Positions 27,771-36,650 are shown, counted from the stretch's first letter. The stretch: 64,000 nucleotides of DNA from Agromyces ramosus (GCF_030817175.1 NZ_JAUSYY010000001.1:496001-560000), one strand, 5' to 3'. Translations and numbers: made by a program. Notes: generated by a model not told the origin, from the letters alone.

Positions 27771-28700
27771 GTGCGCATGCTCGAGCGCCGTCCTCACGAC
27801 CCAATCCCGCGCGGTGCGGCGATCCGCACGAGCGAGCACGAGGTGTTCGGCACGACGCGGGCGAGGCTGCGGGCCCGCGCGGTGCAGCATCCGTTCACAG
27901 GGGTGAGTTCGCTGGGACTGGATGTCGACTCGATCATCGATCTCTGCCGCGCGTACGAGCCGCTGCTCCGGCCCGGTGAGGCGTTCAGCCACTCGACCGC
28001 GGCGTTGCTGTTCGGGGCACCGCTTCCGGCGAGGCAGGGGTCGATGCGACCGCTCCACATCCTGAGCCCCGGCGTGACCCGTTCGAGGACGCAAGGCACG
28101 GTCGGCCATCGTTCCGCCACCGGCTTCCCCGTCGTGCTGCGCTTCGGCCTCCCGGTGGTTGCGCCTGCTGCCACGTGGATCCACCTCGCTGCCGAACTCA
28201 GCCGAGAAGACCTGACCGCAGTCGGCGACTTCCTCGTGACCGGTGTCCGCTACGGGCGTGCCTGCGGGGTGCCGCTCGCCACACCGCACGAGCTCGGCTT
28301 CGCGCTCGAACGGAGTGCCGGATGTCGCGGAGCGCGCGGCGCCCGATGGTCGCTGGACCGCGTCCGCGTCGGCCCGGCATCGCGAACGGAGACGCTCCTC
28401 CGATTGCTCATCATCGCCGCCGGACTCCCCGAGCCCGCGATCGGTCCAGCGGTTCCGGTCGCCGGCGGTTCCCTCATGCTGCATCCCGATCTCGCCTACC
28501 CCGACCTCCGCATCGCGATCGAGTACGAGGGCGACGGTCACCGGGACGCGGGACGGTGGGAGCGGGACATCGAGCGACGTGAGCTGTTCGAGGATGCCGG
28601 ATGGCGTGTCATCAGGGTGACTCGATACGCGCTGTTCGACCAGCCGGAAACGCTCCTCACTCGCATCCGTCGCGCTCGGGCCGCGCGCTCGACCACATGA
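27771..28700 (+). CDS. DUF559 / Vsr-like endonuclease-domain protein
   Basis: A 309-residue protein. The N-terminal two thirds look like the AbiEi-type or DNA-binding region found in many actinobacterial proteins of this kind. The C-terminus is a DUF559 (very-short-patch-repair-like, PD-(D/E)xK fold) nuclease: HPDLAYPDLRIAIEYEGDGH supplies D, E and E/H, followed by ERDIERRELFEDAGWRVIRVT. Role unknown; such genes are patchily distributed and often repeated in Microbacteriaceae. The start is GTG 27771 or ATG 27777, with no clear Shine-Dalgarno. It is flanked by related palindromic elements and lies between core genes of opposite strand, so recent insertion is plausible. Confidence 0.8.
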   Translation: MRMLERRPHDPIPRGAAIRTSEHEVFGTTRARLRARAVQHPFTGVSSLGLDVDSIIDLCRAYEPLLRPGEAFSHSTAALLFGAPLPARQGSMRPLHILSPGVTRSRTQGTVGHRSATGFPVVLRFGLPVVAPAATWIHLAAELSREDLTAVGDFLVTGVRYGRACGVPLATPHELGFALERSAGCRGARGARWSLDRVRVGPASRTETLLRLLIIAAGLPEPAIGPAVPVAGGSLMLHPDLAYPDLRIAIEYEGDGHRDAGRWERDIERRELFEDAGWRVIRVTRYALFDQPETLLTRIRRARAARSTT

Positions 28701-28752
28701 GTGGGCGAAGTTGGCGGGGCTCGATGGAGTCACTCCGCCACTTCGCCCGCTC
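28699..28752. repeat. Palindromic element B downstream of the DUF559 gene
   Basis: Arms 28699-28717 and 28735-28752 are complementary over about 18 bp with one mismatch and one bulge. It begins on the DUF559 stop codon and so may also act as its terminator. The left arm GTGGGCGAAGTTGGCGGGGC closely matches element A at 27645. Confidence 0.75.
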
Positions 28753-28808
28753 ACGAAACGGGGGCAGCGCGCCGGTGGGCGGCGGCGCGCGGGCCGCGGT
28801 GGCGCGAG

Positions 28809-30077
28809 CTACCCGGCGAGGTCGCGGAACGCGAGCGACGAGGCATCCGTCGTCTCGGTCGTCACGTTCGCGAAGGCGTCGAAGCCGTCGGCGGTCACAC
28901 GATCGAGCAGGGCGCGCACGTTCTTGACGCGGCGCTCGAAGCGCACGCGGGTTCCGGATGCCACGAGCTCGTGCTTCAGGCCGAGCAGCGTCGACGGGGG
29001 GACCTCGGCGTCGTACACGAGCACGACCGCCCGCGGGCGCCCCTCGTCGCGCACCGCGAGGAGGTCGACGATGCGCTCGAATCCGATCGAGAAGCCGCAC
29101 GCCGGCACCTCCTGGCCGAGGAAGCGCCCGATCATGTGGTCGTAGCGGCCGCCGCCGCCGAGCGAGTAGCCGAAGTCGGGGTGGGCGATCTCGAAGATCG
29201 TGCCCGTGTAGTAGCCCATGCCGCGAACGAGCGTGGGGTCGAACTCGATGGCGGCGTCGGGCAGCGCCGAACGCAGCGCGAGCAGGTCGGCATACGCCTC
29301 CCGATCGAGCCACGCGGGCGGCGGCGCGATGCCATCGTGCAGGTGCCAGTCGGCCGCGGTGAGCGCTTCGAGCTCGGCCGCGACATCCGAGTCGGCCGGC
29401 ACGATGCCGAGCTCGCGGAGCTCGGCCGCCACTCCCCCGGCGCCGAGCTTGTCGAGCTTGTCGATCGTGATGAGCGCACGCTCGCGCAGCTCGTCGGGCA
29501 CGCCCCACGACCCGAGGATGCCGGCGAGGATGCGCCGGTCGTTGAGCCGGATGGTGCAGCCGCCGAGTCCGAGGGCGTCGAGGGTCGCGACGGTCGCGGT
29601 GAGCAGCTCAAGCTCGGCGAGCTGGCCCGCCTCGCCGATGATGTCGATGTCGCACTGCACGAACTGGCGGTAACGGCCCTTCTGCGGGCGCTCGGCCCGC
29701 CACACCGGCGCGATCTGGATCGAGCGGAACACCGGGGGCAGCGCGGCGCGGTGGGTCGCGTAGAACCGGGCGAGCGGCACGGTGAGGTCGTAGCGCAGGC
29801 CGAGGTCGGCGAGCGAGAGGGCGTCACCGGACGCCGCGGCCTCGGCGAGGTCGGCGGGCGTCAGGCCGCGCTTCATCACCGCGAACGCGAGCTTCTCGTT
29901 GTCGCCGCCGAGGCCCGCGTGCAGGCGCGCCGAGTCCTCCATGACGGGCGTCTCGATCTCGTCGAAGCCGTGCGCCGCGTAGACGCCGCGGATCACGCCG
30001 AGCGCGTGCTCGCGTCGGGCCTTCTCGGCGGGCAGGAAGTCGCGCATGCCGCGCGGAGGGGTGACGGATGCGGCCAT
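28809..30077 (-). CDS. hisS: Histidyl-tRNA synthetase
   Basis: Class II aminoacyl-tRNA synthetase charging tRNA-His. Motif 1 around GFDEIETPVME, motif 2 FRSIQIAPVWRAERPQ (arginine contacting ATP), histidine-specific motifs LVRGMGYYTGTIFE and YSLGGGGRYD, and motif 3 CGFSIGFERI are present. The C-terminal anticodon domain is short but complete; 422 residues. The start at 30077 (second ATG) is preferred because GGAAGA lies about 10 nt before it and too near the first ATG at 30086. Probably cotranscribed with the NTF2-like gene and mazG. Confidence 0.95.
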   Translation of the reverse strand: MAASVTPPRGMRDFLPAEKARREHALGVIRGVYAAHGFDEIETPVMEDSARLHAGLGGDNEKLAFAVMKRGLTPADLAEAAASGDALSLADLGLRYDLTVPLARFYATHRAALPPVFRSIQIAPVWRAERPQKGRYRQFVQCDIDIIGEAGQLAELELLTATVATLDALGLGGCTIRLNDRRILAGILGSWGVPDELRERALITIDKLDKLGAGGVAAELRELGIVPADSDVAAELEALTAADWHLHDGIAPPPAWLDREAYADLLALRSALPDAAIEFDPTLVRGMGYYTGTIFEIAHPDFGYSLGGGGRYDHMIGRFLGQEVPACGFSIGFERIVDLLAVRDEGRPRAVVLVYDAEVPPSTLLGLKHELVASGTRVRFERRVKNVRALLDRVTADGFDAFANVTTETTDASSLAFRDLAG

Positions 30078-30152
30078 GCCGACCATTCTTCCAGCACCGG
30101 GACCGCGGTCGCGGTCGCCGGGCCCGCAGCAGTGCCGCTGGGTCGTGCCGGG

Positions 30153-30584
30153 TCAGAGCTGGATGCCGCGCGCGGCCGCCGCACGCTGGAGCGCCTGGGA
30201 TTCGTCGATGCCGACGGCGAGGTAGACGTGGAGCCCGTCGGCGTCGTCGCGCACGAGGTACTCGTAGTCGGTCTTCACGATGAGCTCGTCGTTCGCGTCG
30301 AGGTAGCTCCAGCGCACGCGCACCGTGCTGATGCGGTCGGTGAGGGCGCTCGCAGCGCGGATCTCGGGCACCGCCGACTCGAGCCCGAGGCGACGGTAGA
30401 CCGGATACGACGACGAGAGCCCGGCGGCCATGTCGGCGCGGCTCTCGAGCGCGCCCGCGAAGTCGTCGGTGACGACCATGCCGGGCAGGCCCCACAGCCG
30501 TGCGGTCGCCTCGGCGTCGAAGTCGCGGAGCGCCGCGGCGTACGCGTCGAAGAACTCGGCGAGCCGTTCCTCCTCGATGCCCAC
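30153..30584 (-). CDS. NTF2/SnoaL-like domain protein
   Basis: A 143-residue protein with the cone-shaped NTF2-like fold pattern: helix EERLAEFFDAYAAALRDFDAEATARLWGLP, then strands with VTDDFAG and a closing KTDYEYLVRDDADGLHVYLAVG. No catalytic residue can be named, and relatives include enzymes and ligand-binding proteins. The start is decided by the ribosome binding site: GGAGGAGG sits 5 nt before GTG 30584, inside a longer frame that would otherwise begin at 30599. It lies between mazG and hisS. Confidence 0.8.
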   Translation of the reverse strand: MGIEEERLAEFFDAYAAALRDFDAEATARLWGLPGMVVTDDFAGALESRADMAAGLSSSYPVYRRLGLESAVPEIRAASALTDRISTVRVRWSYLDANDELIVKTDYEYLVRDDADGLHVYLAVGIDESQALQRAAAARGIQL

Positions 30585-30670
30585 GGCAGCCTCCTCCATC
30601 CGTTTGTCCCGACGGTACGCCGACGCACGCCGGGGCGCGACCCCTTCGGCGCGGTGACGTTGCGGCGGCA

Positions 30671-31375
30671 TCAGTCGCCGGCGCCCACCGCGTCGCGCTC
30701 GGTGGCGCGCACCTCGTCTTCGAGTCCGCGCACCGCGGAGCGGAGGGCCCGTTCGGCGTCGAGTCCCTGCGAGCGAGCGGATGCCACGAGCGCGAGCAGC
30801 ACGCGTCCGAGCTCGTCTTCCGTGGCCGGCGAGCCCGGCACCGAGGCATCCGGCATGGGGGCATCCGTCACCGAGGCATCCGTCACCCCCACCTTCTCGG
30901 CCTTGCCGAGCACCTTCTGCGCGAGCGCGAGGGCGGGCATGCCGCGCGGGATGCCATCGAGCACGCTCGTGCGATGCGGCTTCTCGCTCGCCTTGAGGTC
31001 GTCCCAGAAGGCGACGACGTCGGCGGCCGTCTCCGCCTCGCGATCGCCGAAGACATGCGGATGCCGCGACACCATCTTCGCCGTCATGTGCCGGGCGACA
31101 TCGTCGATGTCGAAGTCCTCGCCGGGGGTGTGCGCGGCGAGGTCGGCGTGGAAGAGCACCTGGTAGAGCACGTCGCCGAGCTCCTCGATCATCTCTTCGC
31201 GGTTGCCGGACTCGATCGCGTCGATGAGCTCCCAGCTCTCCTCGACGAGGTACTGCACGAGGCTCTCGTGGGTCTGGTCGGCGTCCCACGGGCATCCGCC
31301 CGGCGCCCGGAGCCGCGCGACCATTGCGACCAGTTCGGTGAGGCCCTCATGCGTGTGCGTCTCGACGTCGCCCAT
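30671..31375 (-). CDS. mazG: Nucleoside triphosphate pyrophosphohydrolase MazG
   Basis: Hydrolyses (d)NTPs, including oxidised ones, to monophosphates; house-cleaning enzyme. The MazG metal site is E45-E46-x2-E49 and E64-E65-x2-D68 in VEESWELIDAIESG and MIEELGDVLYQ. A second, degenerate half follows (GIPRGMPALALAQKVLGKAEKVG). Between residues about 162 and 182 it carries a linker of five-residue repeats (VTDA, SVTDA, PMPDA) encoded by a 15-bp tandem repeat. 234 residues, short for a two-domain MazG, as in other actinobacteria. Confidence 0.92.
   Translation of the reverse strand: MGDVETHTHEGLTELVAMVARLRAPGGCPWDADQTHESLVQYLVEESWELIDAIESGNREEMIEELGDVLYQVLFHADLAAHTPGEDFDIDDVARHMTAKMVSRHPHVFGDREAETAADVVAFWDDLKASEKPHRTSVLDGIPRGMPALALAQKVLGKAEKVGVTDASVTDAPMPDASVPGSPATEDELGRVLLALVASARSQGLDAERALRSAVRGLEDEVRATERDAVGAGD
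30845..30889. repeat. 15-bp tandem repeat inside mazG
   Basis: Three 15-bp units each beginning GGCATCC (30845, 30860, 30875) encode the five-residue linker repeats of MazG. Being in frame, copy-number change would not disrupt the gene. Confidence 0.75.
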
Positions 31376-31448
31376 GCCGCCAGCCTACGTCGGCTCGGGC
31401 ACGACGCGGCTGAGACCCGGCGCAATCACGCGGAGCCGGGGCCACCGA

Positions 31449-31454
31449 TAGGAT
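31449..31454 (+). promoter_or_regulatory. -10 element for nhaA
   Basis: TAGGAT fits the actinobacterial TAnnnT -10 and predicts transcription from about 31461, giving a leader of roughly 110 nt before nhaA. No good -35 is seen. Confidence 0.4.
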
Positions 31455-31460
31455 TCCCTG

Positions 31461-31571
31461 AGGAGCGCCGGGAAGTCTGGTCGGCCGACGGGGAAACCCG
31501 TCGTCGTCATTCGTCCGACGTCGCTTGCAGCCAGGCTGCCGCAGCGCACGCGACTTCCGAACAGGAGTCCC
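31461..31571 (+). ncRNA. Candidate structured cis-regulatory leader of nhaA
   Basis: The leader folds into nested helices: P1 GGAAGTC (31471-31477) with GACTTCC (31552-31558), P2 GTCGG (31480-31484) with CCGAC (31515-31519), and P3 CGACGGG (31486-31492) with CCCGTCG (31497-31503) capped by a GAAA tetraloop, plus a weak hairpin in 31527-31545. The 3' strand of P1 ends 4 nt before the AGGAG ribosome binding site (31563-31567). This is what a translation-controlling riboswitch looks like; family membership was not tested. Confidence 0.45.
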
Positions 31572-32771
31572 ATGAACTTCCTCCGCTCCGAACGCTGGTC
31601 GGCCACGTTCCTCCTCATCGCCGCCGTGCTCGGCCTCGCCGTCGCGAACCTCCCCTTCGGCGCGTCGCTCCTCGACTTCAAGAACGAGCACCTCGACCTG
31701 CCGTGGCTCGGGATCGATCTCTCGGCGGGTCATTGGGTCAGCGACGGCCTGCTCGCGATCTTCTTCTTCATCGTCGCCGTCGAGCTGAAGCGCGAACTCG
31801 TGATCGGCGAGCTCAACAGCGTCTCGAAGGCGATGCTGCCGGCCATCGCGGCGGTCGGCGGCGTCGTGGTGCCGGCACTGATCTTCCTCGCGTTCACCTC
31901 GGGCACGCCCACCATCGACGGCTGGCCCATCCCCACCGCGACCGACATCGCCTTCGCCCTCGGCGTGCTGGCCGTCTTCGGCCGGTGGATCCCCACCCGC
32001 GTGCGCGTGTTCCTCCTCGCGCTCGCAGTGCTCGACGACCTCGTCGCGATCCTCATCATCGCGTTCTTCTTCACGAACGACGCCGACCTCGCCGCCCTCG
32101 GATTCGCGGGGGTGGCCATCGCGCTGTTCGGCGCGGTCAGTCGGCTCTTGAAGCCGCGTTCCGGATGGATACTCGCGCGTCGCCCGCAGTGGCCCGTCAT
32201 CATCGTGCTGGTCGTGCTCGGCGTGCTCGCGTGGTACTTCGTGTACCAGTCGGGCGTGCACGCCACCATCGCCGGCGTCGCGCTCGGCCTCGTGATGGCG
32301 AGGCGGCCGGGCGGCCGGGCGGTGCACGTGCTCGAACCCTATTCCAACGGCATCATCCTGCCGCTCTTCGCCTTCACCGCGGCGATGGTCGTCGTCCCCC
32401 AGGTGCGGCCGAGCGAGCTCGACCCGGCGTTCTGGGGCATCCTCGTCGGGCTGCCGGTCGGCAAGATCGCCGGCATCCTCCTTGCCGGGTGGCTCGGTGC
32501 CGTCGTCGCGCGACGCCGCTCCGCCACGCACCTCACCAGCGGCGACCTCCTCATCGTCGGCGCGCTCGGCGGCATCGGGTTCACGGTGTCGCTCCTCATG
32601 AACGAGCTCGCCTTCGCCGGGCTTCCCGATGTGGTCGACGTGGGCACCCTCGCCGTGCTCCTCGGCTCGGGCATCGCGATCGTGCTCTCGGCGATTCTCG
32701 TGAGCCTGCGGTCCCGGTGGTACCAGCGCCACGGCGGTCACCCGGGCACCGGTGGGGCGTTCAGTCGGTGA
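31572..32771 (+). CDS. nhaA: Na+/H+ antiporter NhaA
   Basis: Electrogenic sodium-proton antiporter giving salt and alkaline-pH tolerance. 399 residues with about 12 helices. The transport site is complete: D155-D156 in AVLDDLVAI and the unwound-helix motif TATDIAFALG (D125). VELKRELVIGEL is the family's conserved cytoplasmic loop. ATG 31572 follows AGGAG. The leader upstream is strongly structured, and the stop overlaps a downstream 32-codon ORF (GTGA). Divergent from mazG. Confidence 0.95.
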   Translation: MNFLRSERWSATFLLIAAVLGLAVANLPFGASLLDFKNEHLDLPWLGIDLSAGHWVSDGLLAIFFFIVAVELKRELVIGELNSVSKAMLPAIAAVGGVVVPALIFLAFTSGTPTIDGWPIPTATDIAFALGVLAVFGRWIPTRVRVFLLALAVLDDLVAILIIAFFFTNDADLAALGFAGVAIALFGAVSRLLKPRSGWILARRPQWPVIIVLVVLGVLAWYFVYQSGVHATIAGVALGLVMARRPGGRAVHVLEPYSNGIILPLFAFTAAMVVVPQVRPSELDPAFWGILVGLPVGKIAGILLAGWLGAVVARRRSATHLTSGDLLIVGALGGIGFTVSLLMNELAFAGLPDVVDVGTLAVLLGSGIAIVLSAILVSLRSRWYQRHGGHPGTGGAFSR

Positions 32772-32866
32772 ACGAGGCCGACGCCCTGCTGCGCACCATC
32801 AACGCCGACCTCGAGCGGATGTCGGGCGCGGAGTTCCTCGGCGAGTGGGGTCACCTGAAGCGGTAG
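32768..32866 (+). CDS. 32-residue small ORF translationally coupled to nhaA
   Basis: Begins with GTG overlapping the nhaA stop (GTGA, 32768-32771) and ends with TAG. The product begins VNEADALLRTINADLERM and ends EFLGEWGHLKR: one amphipathic helix with an acidic N-terminal half and a basic end. Codon third positions are G/C rich, as in the neighbours. I recognise no family. It could be a small regulator or subunit of the antiporter or simply a chance coupled frame. Confidence 0.5.
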   Translation: MNEADALLRTINADLERMSGAEFLGEWGHLKR

Positions 32867-32915
32867 GACGGCGGCTCACCGCACGGGCCGCCGGACCGGC
32901 AGGCCGACGCCGGTG

Positions 32916-35900
32916 CTATTCGGCGGCCGCCACCGGCGTCGACGGCGGCACCGCGGCATCGGTCGCCTGCGCTTCGGGAACCGGGAAGATCGCCGTGATG
33001 AGCCGCGATGCCCAGTCGATGAGGTCGGCGTCGCCCGGCAGCTCGCCGCCGACGACGGGGAACGGCACGATGATGACGTCGTTCTGGGCGAAGTGCTTCG
33101 CGCCCGGATACATGCGCTCGAGCCGCACCCGGCGGGAATCGGGGATCTTCGCCGGGGCGATTCGGAGCTTCGACCCGGTCGCGATGACGTCGGAGAGGCC
33201 CGCGCGCTGCGCCTCGCGACGGAGCCTCGAGATCGCGATGAGGTGCTGCACCTGCTCGGGCGGTGCGCCGTATCGGTCGACCAGCTCTTCGAGCACCTCG
33301 TCGATCTGCCCCTCCTTCGCGGCCGGCCCGCTCGCGGCCGAGAGCTTCTGGTACGCCTCGAGGCGCAGTCGCTCGCTGTCGACGTAGTCTTCGGGGATGT
33401 GCGCGTCGACCGGCAGCTCGAGCCGCAGCTCGGTCTGGCCCTCGGCGACGTCGCCGCGGAACGCCGAGACGGCTTCGCCGATCATGCGCAGGTACAGGTC
33501 GAAGCCGACGCCCGCGATGTGCCCGGCCTGTTCGGCGCCGAGGAGGTTGCCGGCGCCGCGGATCTCGAGGTCTTTCAGCGCCACCTGGATGCCGCTGCCG
33601 AGCTCGTTGTTCGCGGCGATGGTCGAGAGCCGGTCGTGCGCCGTCTCGGAGAGCGGCTTCGCCGGGTCGTAGAGGAAGTAGGCGTAGGCGCGGTCGCGAC
33701 CGCGGCCCACTCGGCCGCGCAACTGGTGCAGCTGGCTGAGGCCGTACTTGTCGGCGCGGTCGATGATGATCGTGTTCGCGTTCGTGATGTCGAGGCCGGT
33801 CTCGATGATCGTCGTCGAGACGAGCACGTCGTACTTGCGCTCCCAGAAGTCGCCGACGATCTGCTCGAGCACGTGCTCGTTGAGCTGGCCGTGCGCGACC
33901 GCGATGCGCGCCTCGGGCACGAGCTCGGCGAGCTGTGCGGCGACGCGGTTGATCGACGAGACGCGATTGTGCACGAAGAAGATCTGCCCCTCGCGCAGCA
34001 TCTCGCGGCGAATGGCAGCCGCGACCTGCTGCTCGGAGTAGGGGCCCACGAAGGTGAGGATCGGATGCCGGTCTTCGGGCGGCGTCGCGAGGGTCGACAT
34101 CTCGCGGATGCCGGTGACCGCCATCTCGAGCGTGCGAGGAATGGGCGTCGCGCTCATCGCGAGGATGTCGACGTTCGTCTTCAGCTTCTTCAGCGCATCT
34201 TTGTGCTCGACGCCGAAGCGCTGCTCTTCGTCGATGATGAGGAGCCCGACGTCTTTGAACCGGATCTGCTCGGTGAGGATGCGGTGCGTGCCGATGACCA
34301 TGTCGACCGTGCCGTCGGCGAGGCCCGCCACGGTCTCACGCACCTCTTTGTCGCTCTGGGAGCGGCTGAGCGCCCGAACGTGCACGGGGAATCCGGCGAA
34401 CCGCTCGATGAACGTCTCGACGTGCTGGCGAACGAGCAGGGTCGTGGGCACGAGCATCGCGACCTGCTTGCCGTCTTGGATGGCCTTGAACGCGGCCCGC
34501 ACGGCGACCTCGGTCTTGCCGAAGCCGACGTCGCCGGCGAGCAGGCGATCCATGGGGATCGACCGCTCCATGTCGGCCTTCACCTCGTCGATGGTCTGCA
34601 CCTGGTCGGGCGTCTCGACGAACGGGAACGCCTCTTCGAGCTCGCGCTGCCACGGGGTGTCGGGACCGAACGCGTGCCCCTTCGAGGCCATGCGAGCCGA
34701 GTACAGCTTCACGAGCTCGACGGCGATGTCGCGCACCGCGCGTCGGGCGCGGCCCTTCGCCTGCGCCCAGTCGCTGCCGCCCATCTTCGAGAGCGACGGC
34801 GCCTCGCCGCCGACGTACCGCGAGAGCAGGTCGAGCTGGTCGGTGGGCACGAAGAGCCGGTCGCCCGCCTGGCCGCGCTTCGACGGCGCGTACTCGATGA
34901 CGAGGTATTCGCGCACCGCGGTGGGCGCCTGCGCGATGCCCGCCGTGCGGCTCGGGCCCTTGGGCCGCGAACCGGTGGCGACCTCGCGCTGCACCATCTC
35001 GACGAAGCGGCCGATGCCGTGCGTCTGGTGCACGACGAAGTCTCCGGCCTTCAACTGCAGGGGGTCGACGACGTTGCGACGACGACTCGCGAGCTTCTTG
35101 CCCTGACGGGCGTCGTATCCGGCGGCGCGGCCGTAGAATTCGGCCTCGGAGATGAGCCCGAGCTTCACCTCTGGCACCTCGTAGCCGCGGGCCGCGTCGG
35201 CCTGCACGAGGTAGGCGACGCCCGGCTCGAGCTCGGTGGGCACGTCGTCGACCAGCCGCGCGGCGAGCCCGGCCTCGGAGAGGACGTCGCGTGCCCGCTC
35301 GACGAGGCCGTGACCGGCGGATGCCACGACGAGGCTCCACCCGTCGCGCAGACGTTCGGCGGCATGGTCGACCGCGCCGGCGACGTTGCCCTGGAAGCTC
35401 GGCATCGCGTTCGCCGCGAGCCGGATCGTGGTGGCGGCGGCGGCCACCGAGGTCGCCGCGGCCTCGGCCGCCCTGGCTGCCTCGCCGCCCGCGGCGGCGA
35501 CCACCTCGGTCGCGTCGCCGATGTCGAAGGTCGAGAAGTTCCACCACACGCGGCGCGGGTCGGGTTCGCCCGGGGCGCTGAAGAGCGCGGCATCGCGGAG
35601 CTCGCGCACCGTGAGGAAGTCGCCGGCGGCGAGGTCGATGGGCGCCTCGGCGCCCGCCGTCGCGGCGCTCCACGCCGCACCGAGGAACTCGCGGTTCGTC
35701 TCACCGAGGCTCACGGCGCGGCCGGCGACGCGCTCGGGGCCGAGCACGGCGACGGCGGCACCCTCGGGAACGTAGTGGGTGAGCGGCACCAGCCGGTCGA
35801 GGAGCGCGGGAGCGAGGGATTCCATGCCCTCGACCGGGATGCCCTCGGCGACCTTCTCGAGCAGTGCCGAGAGGCTCGGGAACTCGTGCACCATCTCGCG

Positions 35901-36650
35901 AGCCCGCTGGCGCACGGGCGCGGTGAGCAGCAGCTCTCGGCTCGGCGCGAGGGTGACCCGCTCGACGGGTTCGGGCAGCGACCGCTGGTCGGCGACCGAG
36001 AACGCCCGCAGCTCCTCGATCTCGTCGCCGAAGAACTCGACGCGCACGGGGTGGTCGGCGTTCGGCGGGAAGACGTCGAGGATGCCGCCGCGCACGGCGA
36101 ACTCGCCACGACGCGCGACCATGTCGACCCGGGCATACGCGAGGTCGACGAGTCGCACCGCGAGCTCGGCCAGGTCGTAGCCGCGACCGCCGGCGACGAG
36201 CTCGACCGACGCGAGCTCGGCCAGGTTGTCGGCGAGCGGCTGCAGCGCCGCCCGCACCGAGGCGACCACGACGAGCGGATGCCGCGAGCCCGCCTCGGCC
36301 CACTCGTGCATGCGCCGCAGCGCATGCAGGCGCCGCCCGACGGTCTCGGCGGAGGGACTGAGCCGCTCGTGCGGGAGGGTCTCCCATGCCGGGAACTCGA
36401 GGAGCTCGGCGTCGTCGGCGAGGTACGGCCCCAGCGAGGCGCGCAAGGACTCGCCCTCGCGACTCGTGGCGGTGATGACGAGGAGCGCCGGCGAAAGCCC
36501 GGCGTCGGCGCGACGTTGCAGAAGGCCGGCGAGCAGCGGCGCATCGAGGCCGGCCGGTGCCGAGAAATCGGCATTGCGCAGGGCTTCGGCGAGCGCACCG
36601 TCGACGGTGGAGGCGCGCGCGAGCGCCGTGAGCAAGCCCTGGAGATTCAC
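32916..36650 (-). CDS. mfd: Transcription-repair coupling factor Mfd
   Basis: Removes RNA polymerase stalled at lesions and recruits UvrA. 1244 residues: N-terminal UvrB-homology modules, RNA polymerase interaction domain (GDFVVHQTHGIGRFVEM, near residue 535), then RecG-like translocase with Walker A GDVGFGKTE (about residue 703), DEEQRFG (about 803), motif III MSATPIPRTL and the C-terminal TRCF domain. The start is GTG at 36650. An acidic/proline-rich tail closes it. Longest gene of the window, apparently monocistronic. Confidence 0.97.
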   Translation of the reverse strand: MNLQGLLTALARASTVDGALAEALRNADFSAPAGLDAPLLAGLLQRRADAGLSPALLVITATSREGESLRASLGPYLADDAELLEFPAWETLPHERLSPSAETVGRRLHALRRMHEWAEAGSRHPLVVVASVRAALQPLADNLAELASVELVAGGRGYDLAELAVRLVDLAYARVDMVARRGEFAVRGGILDVFPPNADHPVRVEFFGDEIEELRAFSVADQRSLPEPVERVTLAPSRELLLTAPVRQRAREMVHEFPSLSALLEKVAEGIPVEGMESLAPALLDRLVPLTHYVPEGAAVAVLGPERVAGRAVSLGETNREFLGAAWSAATAGAEAPIDLAAGDFLTVRELRDAALFSAPGEPDPRRVWWNFSTFDIGDATEVVAAAGGEAARAAEAAATSVAAAATTIRLAANAMPSFQGNVAGAVDHAAERLRDGWSLVVASAGHGLVERARDVLSEAGLAARLVDDVPTELEPGVAYLVQADAARGYEVPEVKLGLISEAEFYGRAAGYDARQGKKLASRRRNVVDPLQLKAGDFVVHQTHGIGRFVEMVQREVATGSRPKGPSRTAGIAQAPTAVREYLVIEYAPSKRGQAGDRLFVPTDQLDLLSRYVGGEAPSLSKMGGSDWAQAKGRARRAVRDIAVELVKLYSARMASKGHAFGPDTPWQRELEEAFPFVETPDQVQTIDEVKADMERSIPMDRLLAGDVGFGKTEVAVRAAFKAIQDGKQVAMLVPTTLLVRQHVETFIERFAGFPVHVRALSRSQSDKEVRETVAGLADGTVDMVIGTHRILTEQIRFKDVGLLIIDEEQRFGVEHKDALKKLKTNVDILAMSATPIPRTLEMAVTGIREMSTLATPPEDRHPILTFVGPYSEQQVAAAIRREMLREGQIFFVHNRVSSINRVAAQLAELVPEARIAVAHGQLNEHVLEQIVGDFWERKYDVLVSTTIIETGLDITNANTIIIDRADKYGLSQLHQLRGRVGRGRDRAYAYFLYDPAKPLSETAHDRLSTIAANNELGSGIQVALKDLEIRGAGNLLGAEQAGHIAGVGFDLYLRMIGEAVSAFRGDVAEGQTELRLELPVDAHIPEDYVDSERLRLEAYQKLSAASGPAAKEGQIDEVLEELVDRYGAPPEQVQHLIAISRLRREAQRAGLSDVIATGSKLRIAPAKIPDSRRVRLERMYPGAKHFAQNDVIIVPFPVVGGELPGDADLIDWASRLITAIFPVPEAQATDAAVPPSTPVAAAE

